Assembly: GCA_029239545.1 (NCBI GenBank) | Contig: JARBUQ010000140.1 | Span: forward strand, 1 to 9,703 | Source of the DNA: Paenibacillus sp. | GTDB lineage: Bacteria; Bacillota; Bacilli; Paenibacillales; NBRC-103111 | Direction of reading: 5' to 3' | Length of the DNA stretch: 9,703 nucleotides | Shown here: piece after piece, positions 1 through 6,795 of the stretch | How the letters are laid out: each line of letters starts with the position of its first letter | Position numbering within the stretch: position 1 is the stretch's first letter | Notes under the pieces: generated by a model | Databases searched by the model: none | The model's input: the letters and a program-made list of their open reading frames with translations, nothing else | What the model was told of the DNA's origin: nothing | Position numbers and translations under genes: made by a program

Positions 1-268
1 TTATGAGCAGGGTATACGAATCAATTGAAGTCTGTGTTATTACATAAGGCAAGTTCACGGTATAGGTTAATTGTGTGACAGTAAGGTTCTCCACTAAATC
101 CTCTTTGGTTGTTCCAGAAGCAATGATTGAAAAACTTCCTATCTGCGGGGATTTATAAAGCATAGAGACTATTGGACTTTGAGAACTCGCATAATTTACT
201 TGGGGGATGACCAGGTTAACAAAAAAACATATAAAGAGTAACAAAATAAGCTTGCTTCGAATCATCAT
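1..268 (-). CDS. Secreted protein of unknown function, 5' part only
   Basis: An open frame of 89 codons runs from the ATG at 268 to the window edge with no stop, so the gene continues to the left of base 1. A GGAGGA ribosome binding site (277-282) lies 8 nt before this ATG; a second ATG follows directly at 265 and could also be used. The product begins MMIRSK, then a strongly hydrophobic stretch (about residues 7-22, LILLLFICFFVNLVIP) and a polar PQVNYASSQ segment. That is a classic Sec signal peptide with likely cleavage after about residue 27-29 (YAS). The visible mature part (about 60 residues) is rich in Ser, Thr, Val and Ile and looks like beta-sheet. I do not recognise the family. It is transcribed away from the fabZ remnant and shares the 284-bp intergenic region with it. 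The reality of the gene rests on frame openness, the ribosome binding site and the signal peptide. Confidence 0.62.
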   Translation of the reverse strand, partial: MMIRSKLILLLFICFFVNLVIPQVNYASSQSPIVSMLYKSPQIGSFSIIASGTTKEDLVENLTVTQLTYTVNLPYVITQTSIDSYTLLI

Positions 269-422
269 TCGTGTTTTCCTCCAATTTTCCATTAATGCGT
301 AGTGCTTTTACAACTCTGACACATCTGTTCTCAAACATGGTGAATTCATTCACGGTTAGGAATATTTCCCTTTTATATAACAATACCATATATTGATGTT
401 GATTGTGAGAGTAAAGTGAGTA

Positions 423-451
423 TTGATAACGGATTTAATAGGGCTTATAAG
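423..451 (+). promoter_or_regulatory. Candidate sigma-A promoter upstream of the fabZ remnant
   Basis: TTGATA (423-428) and TATAAG (446-451) are separated by exactly 17 bp; each box matches five of six bases of the consensus TTGACA / TATAAT. Transcription would start near 458 and leave a leader of about 95 nt before the ATG at 553. The promoter points at the fabZ remnant and is the best match I see in the 269-552 intergenic region. No equally good promoter is apparent for the minus-strand secreted gene; TTTACT (410-415) with TATATG (387-392) at 17 bp is a weak option. Confidence 0.5.
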
Positions 452-463
452 GCTCAACCTCTG

Positions 464-478
464 AATCAGTACTTGATT
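464..478. promoter_or_regulatory. Inverted repeat AATCA-GTACT-TGATT, possible FapR-type operator
   Basis: A perfect dyad of 5-bp arms (464-468 and 474-478) with a 5-bp centre sits about 6-20 bp downstream of the predicted transcription start. From memory, the Bacillus FapR operator resembles TTAGTACCTGATACTAA; the segment TCAGTACTTGATTAG matches its left half and centre well but its right half poorly. FapR represses fatty-acid synthesis genes of Firmicutes, so a FapR-like box in front of a fabZ gene would make sense. The dyad is seen in the sequence; the FapR assignment is an inference. Confidence 0.33.
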
Positions 479-537
479 AGTTCGTCACCCTTTACAACCG
501 CCTCGTGGTAGAATTAGCTTTTAGACGAGTAAAACTC

Positions 538-543
538 AGGAGG
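538..543 (+). promoter_or_regulatory. Ribosome binding site of the fabZ remnant
   Basis: A perfect AGGAGG lies 9 nt before the ATG at 553. It fixes the ancestral fabZ start and shows that the initiation signals are intact although the gene behind them is broken. Confidence 0.85.
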
Positions 544-552
544 TTTTTTAAG

Positions 553-911
553 ATGCTTGATATTCAGCAATTAAGTCATATTATTCCACATCGTTATCCG
601 TTTCTGCTCGTTGATAGAATTACAGAGATTGAGGGGGAAAGAAGAGCCGTTGGAATAAAAAATGTGACGATATAGCGCAGGTAGGTGGGATAGCTTTGTT
701 CAATAAGGAGAGCAATAGCGGAAGAATAGGCTTACTAGCGGGTATTGATAACTGTCGATTCAAACGTCAAGTGAAACCAGGCGACCAGCTTCAACTTGAA
801 TTCGAGATAACGCGAGTTAAAGGCCAAATTGCAAAAGGCAGAGGAACTGCAACAGTAGACGGAGAGATAGTATGTGAAGCCGATATTATGTTTGCAATCG
901 GTACAAAATGA
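553..911 (+). pseudogene. fabZ: fabZ pseudogene: (3R)-hydroxyacyl-ACP dehydratase lacking its active-site segment
   Basis: Intact FabZ is a cytosolic hot-dog-fold enzyme that dehydrates (3R)-hydroxyacyl-ACP in fatty-acid elongation and is usually about 140-146 residues long. Here the ATG at 553 opens a 40-codon frame (MLDIQQLSHIIPHRYPFLLVDR... to KNVT) that ends at TAG 673-675. This is the typical FabZ N-terminus, including PHRYPFLLVDR. FabZ similarity resumes in another frame at 675 (AQVGGIALF) and runs 78 codons to TGA 909-911, including GIDNCRFKRQVKPGDQL and a normal C-terminus (FAIG). Against the usual family layout about 25 residues (75 bp) between KNVT and AQVGG are replaced by 5 bp, a net loss of about 70 bp that shifts the frame. 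The missing piece holds the GHFPxxPVMPG motif with the catalytic His, and the Glu of the EALAQ helix. The gene therefore cannot give an active enzyme even with frameshifting. A functional copy must exist elsewhere, since the function is normally essential. A sequencing artefact is unlikely for a gap this size. Confidence 0.92.
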
Positions 912-975
912 GCAATTTACAGCAACGGCTATCTTACTGCTTCAAGAACAGGGCAAACTAAAGTAACTAGAAACA

Positions 976-1099
976 GAACTGAGCGCCGCTATACTCTGTC
1001 ATTGGGGCTCATTTCCCCTCGAAATCAGCCCATAACGGCTCTGAGTTCCGCAAGGGTAACCATGGGGCTACAAATCAACGAATAGCGGCGCTGAGTTCC
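976..1099. repeat. Cluster of three ATARCGGCKCTGAGTTCC-type repeats, one inverted
   Basis: Two plus-oriented units lie at 1032-1049 (ATAACGGCTCTGAGTTCC) and 1082-1099 (ATAGCGGCGCTGAGTTCC). A third at 976-992 reads as the reverse complement (ATAGCGGCGCTCAGTTC). The two direct units belong to longer imperfect repeats that both begin TGGGGCT (1003-1049 and 1063-1099) and share AAATCA before the core; the first carries about 10 extra bases, including a small GGGG/CCCC stem (1004-1018). The inverted outer units (976-992 against 1082-1099) could pair as a 16-bp stem with one mismatch. The cluster fills much of the 256-bp gap between two convergent genes, a typical place for REP-like intergenic repeats. 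No transposase is present and no protein-coding gene is seen here. Neither flanking gene has a clear T-tailed terminator, so the structure may end transcription from both sides, but that is speculation. Confidence 0.7.
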
Positions 1100-1167
1100 A
1101 TTACCGTCGCAGTCGCGCTCACCTGAGGGGATCGGCCACGAGATTGTTTTGTGGTAAGGGGTGCTAG

Positions 1168-3507
1168 CTACAGCGCAAGCTCTTCTCTTACTCGGTCCCG
1201 ATACTTGCCCGGCGTAACCATTTCGTATTTCTTAAACACGCGGATCAAGACAGCATCGTTTGCATAACCGACGGCTTCCGCAATGTGATTCAGGGTAAGA
1301 GCTTGGTCCAGCAGTAGCCTTTTGGTGTGTTCGACCCGTACTTTTGCCATAAAATCGGCTAAATTCTGACCTTTCCACTTCTTGAAATATTGTGAAACAT
1401 ACTGTGGCGTCAGTCCGAATGCCTCCGCTATCGAATTTAGGCTAAGCATATTGTCCGAGTAATGGTTCTCGATAAATTTGGCAATATCGTCTGCAAGCCT
1501 TCCCCCGGGATCCTTTTGAGCAGCGCTCACAGATACACATATGGATTTGTAGATGGCTTTGGTCTCCTCGTGCATTTCTGACAAGGTGCTGCATTCCGAT
1601 ACCCGCTTCACTGGATTAAACTCAGTACCCAAGCCATCGATTACGATTCTTCCGGACAAATCATTCCATATTTTCAGCAGGGTGCTTAGCATGTTGAAAT
1701 AAAGACATTTTCCAAGCTCTAACGAAATACTGCGAGATTGAAAATTCATGGAATAAATATAGTCCAATAATCGATCTGCTGTAGAAAAGTCTCCATTCTT
1801 GATGGAATTCATCAGCTGCAGCTCTACATCGATGGGATAAAAATATTGAGGATCAGCGTGCTGAATATCCTTGTAACGGATCATATGGCCATTCCCGGTA
1901 ATAATTCGGTATTCCAAGGCCTGAAGGGCTTCCCTATGACAGGAACCGATGTCGTAGAAGCCGGTTCGAATGGCACTTATCCCAAGGCTGGTCAAAATAC
2001 CAAACTTTCCTGCAATGAACTCCTTCGTTTGTCTCAGTGCCGATTCCAGCTCCACCATAGCATGGGGATCTGATTCGATCCTAATATTAACCAGTAATGC
2101 AAGCCTGTTACGATCCACTTCAAGCACATAGGCGGTATGGAATTGGTTCACGAGCTCCTGACTTACGTTCGACAAAATACCTCGCGCTATTGCCCAGCGA
2201 CGTTCCGTATCCATGTCGGGAAATGCCGAGCAGTCATCGATATCGATGACAACAACGGCAAACCTTTCTGATTCAAAGCGAATGCCCATAAACGCAAAAG
2301 CTTCAGCACTTAAAGAGTCAGGATCGACCAAACCTTTGATCAAACGATTTAGCAAGTTAGCCTGAATGGCAGGAGTCTGCCGACTCAAGGTGCTTTTCAG
2401 TTGTTTTTCCGAATCCCAGGATTTCAGAATGGTCTCTTCTATGAGTCGGTACTCACTGGAATATTCACCCTTCTTAAGATTGCGGTTCTTTTGGATATAG
2501 CCAACCAGCTTATGGACGGGCTTATAAAAAATCTTAGCGAACATAAACGCCCCGCTAATGCCAAAGAACAAACAGATGAAAAGCAGGGACAATGCCCATA
2601 TCTGGACCCGATTGACCTTGCTCATGAAGATGGTCTTGGGCACAAGCGAATAATAGACCCAGCCGCTCTCCTTCGAAGCAATAGACGTTATCATCAGCTC
2701 TTCGCCGTCTTTAGTGTGAACAAAATCATTTGCTGCCGAGTGCAGGTTCTGGCCGTTAAGAATCGCAGCCTCATCCCGCAAATTGTCCGTTGAGGTCGCG
2801 AGAAGCTTCCCGTTACTGTCCGTAATAATGAATTTTCCTTGTGTCGGTGCTATGATATGCTCAAGCATAGCTCTTAGTCGGCTTTCTTTAATCAAAATGA
2901 CTAACGCACCTTTAGAGGCGCCTCCTTCTGCAGCGGGGAAGGGGCGGATATAAGTCAGAAATCGCTCTGTACTGCGGGAGGAATTCTCCCTTATTTCCAT
3001 CGCCGGCAAATAAACCGCATCCACTCCGACCTTGGACATGGCTTTCAGCCATTCCAATTGGTCAAGCTCCTGGTACGTATAATAATTGCGATAAAACGTG
3101 GCGGGATCGGTTTTAGTAAATGGTGTGACGATCGTTCCATGCTGTCTGAAATAAACATAATAGTCGTGCATAAGCTCATTCTTGTTTAACGGCTGCACCA
3201 TAAGGTCCATAATTTCCGTATACTGCTCGTATGTAGGGCCCCAGTTCTCTACCGTTACGTTGCGATTCATGATTTGCAGCAGCTTTGGATGGTAGGAAAG
3301 CTGAACAGCCGTTTGCTCGACTTCCTGAAGCCGACTGTCAATAATCTGATTGATTTGATTCAGGAGCGCTTGGTTGGACCGAAGCGCATCCTCTTTAATG
3401 ATGGTATACATATTTTTGTACAATGCAGTATGAATGAAAACAGGAAATAACAGAACAAGAATAAAGGCTAGAAACAGAGCCAAAAACAAATTAATTCGTT
3501 TATGCAT
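1168..3507 (-). CDS. Membrane-bound AraC-family transcriptional regulator (YesS/YtdP-like)
   Basis: This 779-residue one-component regulator has the layout of B. subtilis YesS and YtdP. It has a short cytoplasmic start, membrane segment 1 (about 7-27), a large extracytoplasmic sensor region (about 28-300, probably dCache-like; FIITDSNGKLLATS at 226-239 is typical of such folds), and membrane segment 2 (about 303-325). A cytoplasmic linker domain follows (about 380-660). The C-terminal AraC/XylS DNA-binding domain (about 672-775) has two helix-turn-helices: LNSIAEAFGLTPQYVSQYFK (690-709) and LNHIAEAVGYANDAVLIRVF (739-758), then KKYEMVTPGKYR. The usual Gly of the KKYxGxTPGxYR signature is Met here (residue 763). 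The start ATG is at 3507 with a GAGGCGG-like site 10-13 nt upstream, a slightly long spacing. Family members next to LplB/LplC transporters activate their neighbouring sugar genes, so this one probably controls the present operon in response to an extracellular sugar or to the binding protein. Its place at the 3' end of the operon could give positive feedback. The ligand cannot be read from sequence. Confidence 0.9.
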   Translation of the reverse strand: MHKRINLFLALFLAFILVLLFPVFIHTALYKNMYTIIKEDALRSNQALLNQINQIIDSRLQEVEQTAVQLSYHPKLLQIMNRNVTVENWGPTYEQYTEIMDLMVQPLNKNELMHDYYVYFRQHGTIVTPFTKTDPATFYRNYYTYQELDQLEWLKAMSKVGVDAVYLPAMEIRENSSRSTERFLTYIRPFPAAEGGASKGALVILIKESRLRAMLEHIIAPTQGKFIITDSNGKLLATSTDNLRDEAAILNGQNLHSAANDFVHTKDGEELMITSIASKESGWVYYSLVPKTIFMSKVNRVQIWALSLLFICLFFGISGAFMFAKIFYKPVHKLVGYIQKNRNLKKGEYSSEYRLIEETILKSWDSEKQLKSTLSRQTPAIQANLLNRLIKGLVDPDSLSAEAFAFMGIRFESERFAVVVIDIDDCSAFPDMDTERRWAIARGILSNVSQELVNQFHTAYVLEVDRNRLALLVNIRIESDPHAMVELESALRQTKEFIAGKFGILTSLGISAIRTGFYDIGSCHREALQALEYRIITGNGHMIRYKDIQHADPQYFYPIDVELQLMNSIKNGDFSTADRLLDYIYSMNFQSRSISLELGKCLYFNMLSTLLKIWNDLSGRIVIDGLGTEFNPVKRVSECSTLSEMHEETKAIYKSICVSVSAAQKDPGGRLADDIAKFIENHYSDNMLSLNSIAEAFGLTPQYVSQYFKKWKGQNLADFMAKVRVEHTKRLLLDQALTLNHIAEAVGYANDAVLIRVFKKYEMVTPGKYRDRVREELAL

Positions 3508-3602
3508 CTTTATTCAACCGCCTCTTCTTGTTGATAAAACGATCTTGCAGATTGAGATGATTCGCTATATTACTTTCTATATTTCAGCCCGGATTCCTTC
3601 CA

Positions 3603-4787
3603 TTAAATCTGCAGCATCGGGTCCTGATAAACCACATGACCTTGAGATACCGTGCATCTTATATGGAGCTTGTTAGCTGGATCGCTCTCATAGAGCAGAA
3701 GGTCTGCTGGTGCACCGACCGCCAAGCTCCCAGTTCCGTTGCCTGAAACGCCGAGCATTTGTGCCGGGCGCTCTGATGCCATGCGTATGGCTTCGCCAAG
3801 CGAGCAGATTCCGAATAGAGCTGTGTTTTCTACGCATTTGCTCAGCGGTGTCGCTGCACCAGAGAAAATGCTTGGGTTGTCAGCCATCACTAGTCGCCCA
3901 GTCGACTCCAGAATGACCTCATGTCTTTTCCGTTTCAGGTATCTTCCTGGGGGGAAGCCTTCAAAATGGTTGGCGTCACTGACCAGAATCGCTTTCTCCC
4001 CTTTGGCTCGGATCATTGCCTTTAAGGTGGAGGCAGGCAAATGATGGCCATCGGCGATCAGCCCAGCCCACAGTTTGTCTTCGGCCAGTTGGGACCAGAT
4101 ATAGTTCGGATGTCTGGGAATGACAGGGTGGGCCCCGTTCCCCAGGTGGGTCGACATGGTGGCCCCTGCTTCAACAGCCCGCATGATTTGTTCTTCCGTT
4201 GCGTTGGTGTGACCGATCGCTGCAACAACACCGTGACTCGCCAAGCACCTGATGAATTCAATGGCGCCCTCTCGCTCTGGTGCCAGGGTCAGCATACAAA
4301 TTCTGTTGCCAGACAGGTGCTGCCAGTATGTGAATTCATTCCAGTCGGGATCTCGAACACATTCGCGGGGATGGGCGCCTCTTGGTCCATCCTCAGCAGA
4401 GATATAGGGCCCTTCGACGTGAATCCCCAGTATGGAATACTCAACTTCCTTGTACTTCTCGCACGCGAGAGCAATCGTACGAATGCATTCGGACATGCCT
4501 TTCTCGTCGGACGTTACGACCGTCGGGCAGAAATGAACGACACCTCGAGAATGCAAGTACCGGACAGCTAGCAGGATTTGCTCCGGTGTCGTCTCCGGGT
4601 CATTGAAATCAACACCCTGAATGCCATTTAATTGGGCATCTATAAGTCCGGGAGATATCCTAAGACTAACGTCGGAAGAATCAAGCTGTTCTATGGCAGT
4701 GATTACACCATTCTCCGCTGTAACCTTAACCGTTCCGCCATGAAGGTAATGGCGGGCAATCCACTCCTGCTTTTGTTCATTCATCAT
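3603..4787 (-). CDS. nagA: N-acetylglucosamine-6-phosphate deacetylase family protein (NagA-type amidohydrolase)
   Basis: A 394-residue cytoplasmic metal-dependent amidohydrolase, the usual NagA length. Family members hydrolyse the N-acetyl group of N-acetylglucosamine 6-phosphate to glucosamine 6-phosphate and acetate. Key positions are present: PGLIDAQLNG (46-55), the metal ligand Glu125 in HVEGPYIS, His193 in GHTNAT, His214 in STHLGNG, substrate-contacting His248 in ADGHH, and the catalytic Asp271 in VSDAN. The C-terminus (GSLAVGAPADLLLY) is the normal closing beta sandwich. The QLNG form replaces the HxH of other amidohydrolases, as in E. coli NagA, which points to a mononuclear site. The start ATG at 4787 follows GAGG by 6 nt; an ATG at 4784 is a possible alternative. 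The gene begins 3 bp after the esterase stop. No nagB, nagE or kinase is visible. A different substrate, such as an unphosphorylated or other N-acetyl sugar, is therefore possible; the fold and chemistry are much safer than the exact substrate. Confidence 0.85.
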   Translation of the reverse strand: MMNEQKQEWIARHYLHGGTVKVTAENGVITAIEQLDSSDVSLRISPGLIDAQLNGIQGVDFNDPETTPEQILLAVRYLHSRGVVHFCPTVVTSDEKGMSECIRTIALACEKYKEVEYSILGIHVEGPYISAEDGPRGAHPRECVRDPDWNEFTYWQHLSGNRICMLTLAPEREGAIEFIRCLASHGVVAAIGHTNATEEQIMRAVEAGATMSTHLGNGAHPVIPRHPNYIWSQLAEDKLWAGLIADGHHLPASTLKAMIRAKGEKAILVSDANHFEGFPPGRYLKRKRHEVILESTGRLVMADNPSIFSGAATPLSKCVENTALFGICSLGEAIRMASERPAQMLGVSGNGTGSLAVGAPADLLLYESDPANKLHIRCTVSQGHVVYQDPMLQI

Positions 4788-4790
4788 CTG

Positions 4791-4797
4791 TCACCTC
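4791..4797 (-). promoter_or_regulatory. Ribosome binding site of nagA abutting the esterase stop codon
   Basis: GAGG (4794-4797) is directly followed by the TGA stop of the esterase gene (4791-4793), and lies 6 nt before the nagA ATG at 4787. The arrangement implies translational coupling of the two genes. Confidence 0.75.
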
Positions 4798-6776
4798 ATG
4801 GTTCCGTCATGCTGCTTTGTTCCCGCTGCTGCTTCCAGCTCAGGCAAATCAAAAAGCTGAAGCATGCCCGGGATCAGCAAGCTGACTAAGTTTTGTGAAT
4901 CGTAATATTTAGCTTTGACCAAGGATGATACGCTCGGCAGAGAGTTTTCCCAATCCATATGAGAAACACGTCCATCAAGGTGAGAGGCCAGCCGTGTATA
5001 AAGTCCTTGTCGGCCGGACCCATACAACTGAATGTCCTCGCTGTCAGTCATAGGCAGGACGGCGGCCATATCCAGGGCTCGAAGAACATCAAAGATTCTG
5101 AGCGCGGCCATGCTATCCCCTAGCCAGAATAAATCAACTGTCAGCTTATGGATCACTTCAAACACACTCAGCGGGTCCTTGTTATGGAACGAATGCGGCA
5201 TTAACACGCCGGATCCGCTAACGTCAAGGACCATTACGCTTCTTCCGGCAGCACAGGCTTCCCGAAGCCACGCCCAATGAGGCTGGAGTCTCCGGGTTCC
5301 TCCATCCCAGACAGCAATAGTGATCGGCAGACGCTCCGTTATGCGACGGGTGTCGCGAAAGATCATTGCGTGATTGAACAAATCGGGCTGAGCTCTCCAC
5401 ATCGCATTGTATACGCTCAATTCTTCCATTTGGGCATCCAGCATGTATAAGCGCGGATTTAGTTCACAACCTCGCCGATCCTTGTGAACGACATTACGGA
5501 GCCAACTCAACGCAAGTTGCTCCGTTTCTCCTTTAGGCAAGGTCTTTCTATTTTGTTCGAGCCTTAAGGCTTTGTGATGAATTTCATCATGAATCGTACA
5601 AGCTCGTGAGTTAATGGACGGATCTGCCAGAATTTGCCCATCTGTCGCGGAACAAAGCCGTGAAGGCTCCAGCACTTCGATTGTAGGAGAAAAATTTTGC
5701 AGTTTTTCTCCTCTGAGGTGTTCGGCAAAAAATGTCGCCGCCTCAACAGCCATTCGGGGGGTATAGGCGTGTACAGCCTTATCTGTAAATAGACGCAAAC
5801 TTTCGCCTGCCCCGAACGCGTCCCAGAAGCGCCGCACCCTCTCAACGGTCGAACGCGTACCCTCAATCGGAAAAAAATCGTATTCGGCTGAAAGCACAAG
5901 CAAAGGCTTCGGAGCGATTGCCAATAATATATCCTCGTGGTCGAAGCTTAAGGCAGAGAAGCCCGGCCATATTTGCTCCGCATCTTGAGCACGGTCGGCA
6001 TATAAGAACGCCCGCCTGCTTGTAATGAAGGTTGCGGGAGCAGCCGCCGCGATTCGCGGGTCGCTCATCATAACCATGGAGGCTTGCATACCGCCGCCCG
6101 AGTTGCCAGTGACACCGATTCTCGCCGGATCAACTTCAGCCCTGCTGCATAAATAATCGATTGCCCTCATAGCGTCGAATACAAAGTAGGTCGCAAGACT
6201 GTCTCCCAGAGGATAGCACTGAGTTCCCGCATATTCGTGTTCCAACACACCTGGCCCTATAACAGACTTGCCAACCTCTTTCTCATAGTACTGAAGACGC
6301 TCGCCCTGTCCCATTGGGTCGACGGCAAGTACAATCAACCCCGCTTGAACCAAATGCTGGCATACAATCTGATATTCGGGATCGTGCTTTCCGCGATCGT
6401 GATGTCCGCATAAAAATAAAATAGCAGGGGAGGGTCCGCTCGACGATGAGGGAATGTACATATTACACGTAACCCATACTCCCGGTCGCGACTCAAATCT
6501 CACATTCTCAATATGGAAGCCGCTGCATTCAATGATTCCGGTAGTTACATCAGACAATGGCCCGTTATGCGTGGACGAATTATTCCCTATACATTGGGAA
6601 AAACCGGTACGAATGAGTGCCTGCCTTGCAATAATCTCGTCTGTTGTCTGTAACGCATCCCTGGCCAGATCTCCCTCAAGGAAGGCTTCCTCGGAGCGCT
6701 TGTAAACGTGCTGTTTCAATTGTTCCCTGGCATTGTATATGTGGAGATGGTACTTCTCAAGCTCTTCGACCTTCAT
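4791..6776 (-). CDS. Cytoplasmic tandem alpha/beta-hydrolase, acetyl-xylan-esterase-like
   Basis: A 661-residue protein without signal peptide. The first hydrolase domain (about 80-360) has a complete catalytic set: FLCGHHDRGK (121-130, oxyanion region), AVDPMGQGER (151-160), nucleophile Ser226 in GVTGNSGGG, probable acid Asp300 in AEYDFFP, and His336 in DKAVHAYTP. This resembles the acetyl xylan esterase/dienelactone hydrolase group, which splits acyl esters from sugars. After a linker (about 365-480) a second, degenerate hydrolase-like domain follows (about 482-645): LPITIAVWDGG, VMVLDVSGSG (515-524), LRIFDVLRALDM, then YGSGRQG (585-591). There the nucleophile position aligns with Gly588 and no catalytic Ser is left. 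The ATG at 6776 is 12 nt behind AAGGAGG (6789-6795); no nearer in-frame start exists. The gene sits between the oxidoreductase and nagA with 7-bp and 3-bp gaps, which suggests that it acts inside the cell on a sugar imported by the ABC transporter. Exact ester type (acetyl, uronoyl, other) is unknown. Confidence 0.82.
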   Translation of the reverse strand: MKVEELEKYHLHIYNAREQLKQHVYKRSEEAFLEGDLARDALQTTDEIIARQALIRTGFSQCIGNNSSTHNGPLSDVTTGIIECSGFHIENVRFESRPGVWVTCNMYIPSSSSGPSPAILFLCGHHDRGKHDPEYQIVCQHLVQAGLIVLAVDPMGQGERLQYYEKEVGKSVIGPGVLEHEYAGTQCYPLGDSLATYFVFDAMRAIDYLCSRAEVDPARIGVTGNSGGGMQASMVMMSDPRIAAAAPATFITSRRAFLYADRAQDAEQIWPGFSALSFDHEDILLAIAPKPLLVLSAEYDFFPIEGTRSTVERVRRFWDAFGAGESLRLFTDKAVHAYTPRMAVEAATFFAEHLRGEKLQNFSPTIEVLEPSRLCSATDGQILADPSINSRACTIHDEIHHKALRLEQNRKTLPKGETEQLALSWLRNVVHKDRRGCELNPRLYMLDAQMEELSVYNAMWRAQPDLFNHAMIFRDTRRITERLPITIAVWDGGTRRLQPHWAWLREACAAGRSVMVLDVSGSGVLMPHSFHNKDPLSVFEVIHKLTVDLFWLGDSMAALRIFDVLRALDMAAVLPMTDSEDIQLYGSGRQGLYTRLASHLDGRVSHMDWENSLPSVSSLVKAKYYDSQNLVSLLIPGMLQLFDLPELEAAAGTKQHDGTMR

Positions 6777-6783
6777 CCCCGCT

Positions 6784-6795
6784 TCATTCCTCCTT
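6784..6795 (-). promoter_or_regulatory. Ribosome binding site of the esterase inside the oxidoreductase 3' end
   Basis: AAGGAGG (6789-6795) forms part of the last sense codons of the oxidoreductase gene, just before its TGA (6784-6786). It lies 12 nt before the esterase ATG at 6776, longer than ideal. A closer ATG (6785-6787) is out of frame and opens only a four-codon frame. Confidence 0.6.

Noticed and set aside
340..353. Dyad GTGAAT-TC-ATTCAC upstream of the secreted gene
   Set aside because: Six-base arms in AT-rich DNA are expected by chance, and it does not fit an operator I know or a recognised promoter position.
491..514. TTTACA ... TAGAAT as the fabZ promoter
   Set aside because: The spacing is only 12 bp, too short for a sigma-A promoter; TTGATA-17-TATAAG at 423-451 is much better.
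696..911. TTG-initiated 71-codon frame as an independent small gene
   Set aside because: The same frame carries FabZ sequence upstream of the TTG (AQVGGIA from 675), and the whole is the 3' part of a broken fabZ, not a gene of its own.
912..1167. Rho-independent terminator between the two convergent genes
   Set aside because: Stem-forming sequences exist, but no stem is followed by a T-run on either strand, so I do not call a terminator.
2401..2793. 130-codon plus-strand frame opposite the AraC regulator
   Set aside because: Antisense to the membrane and sensor region of a clear gene. Its hydrophobic runs are explained by the reverse reading of membrane codons.
4041..4571. 176-codon open frame on the plus strand opposite nagA
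   Set aside because: It lies fully inside a gene whose conserved motifs are read on the minus strand. It has no ribosome binding site or recognisable protein features, so it is a codon-bias shadow.
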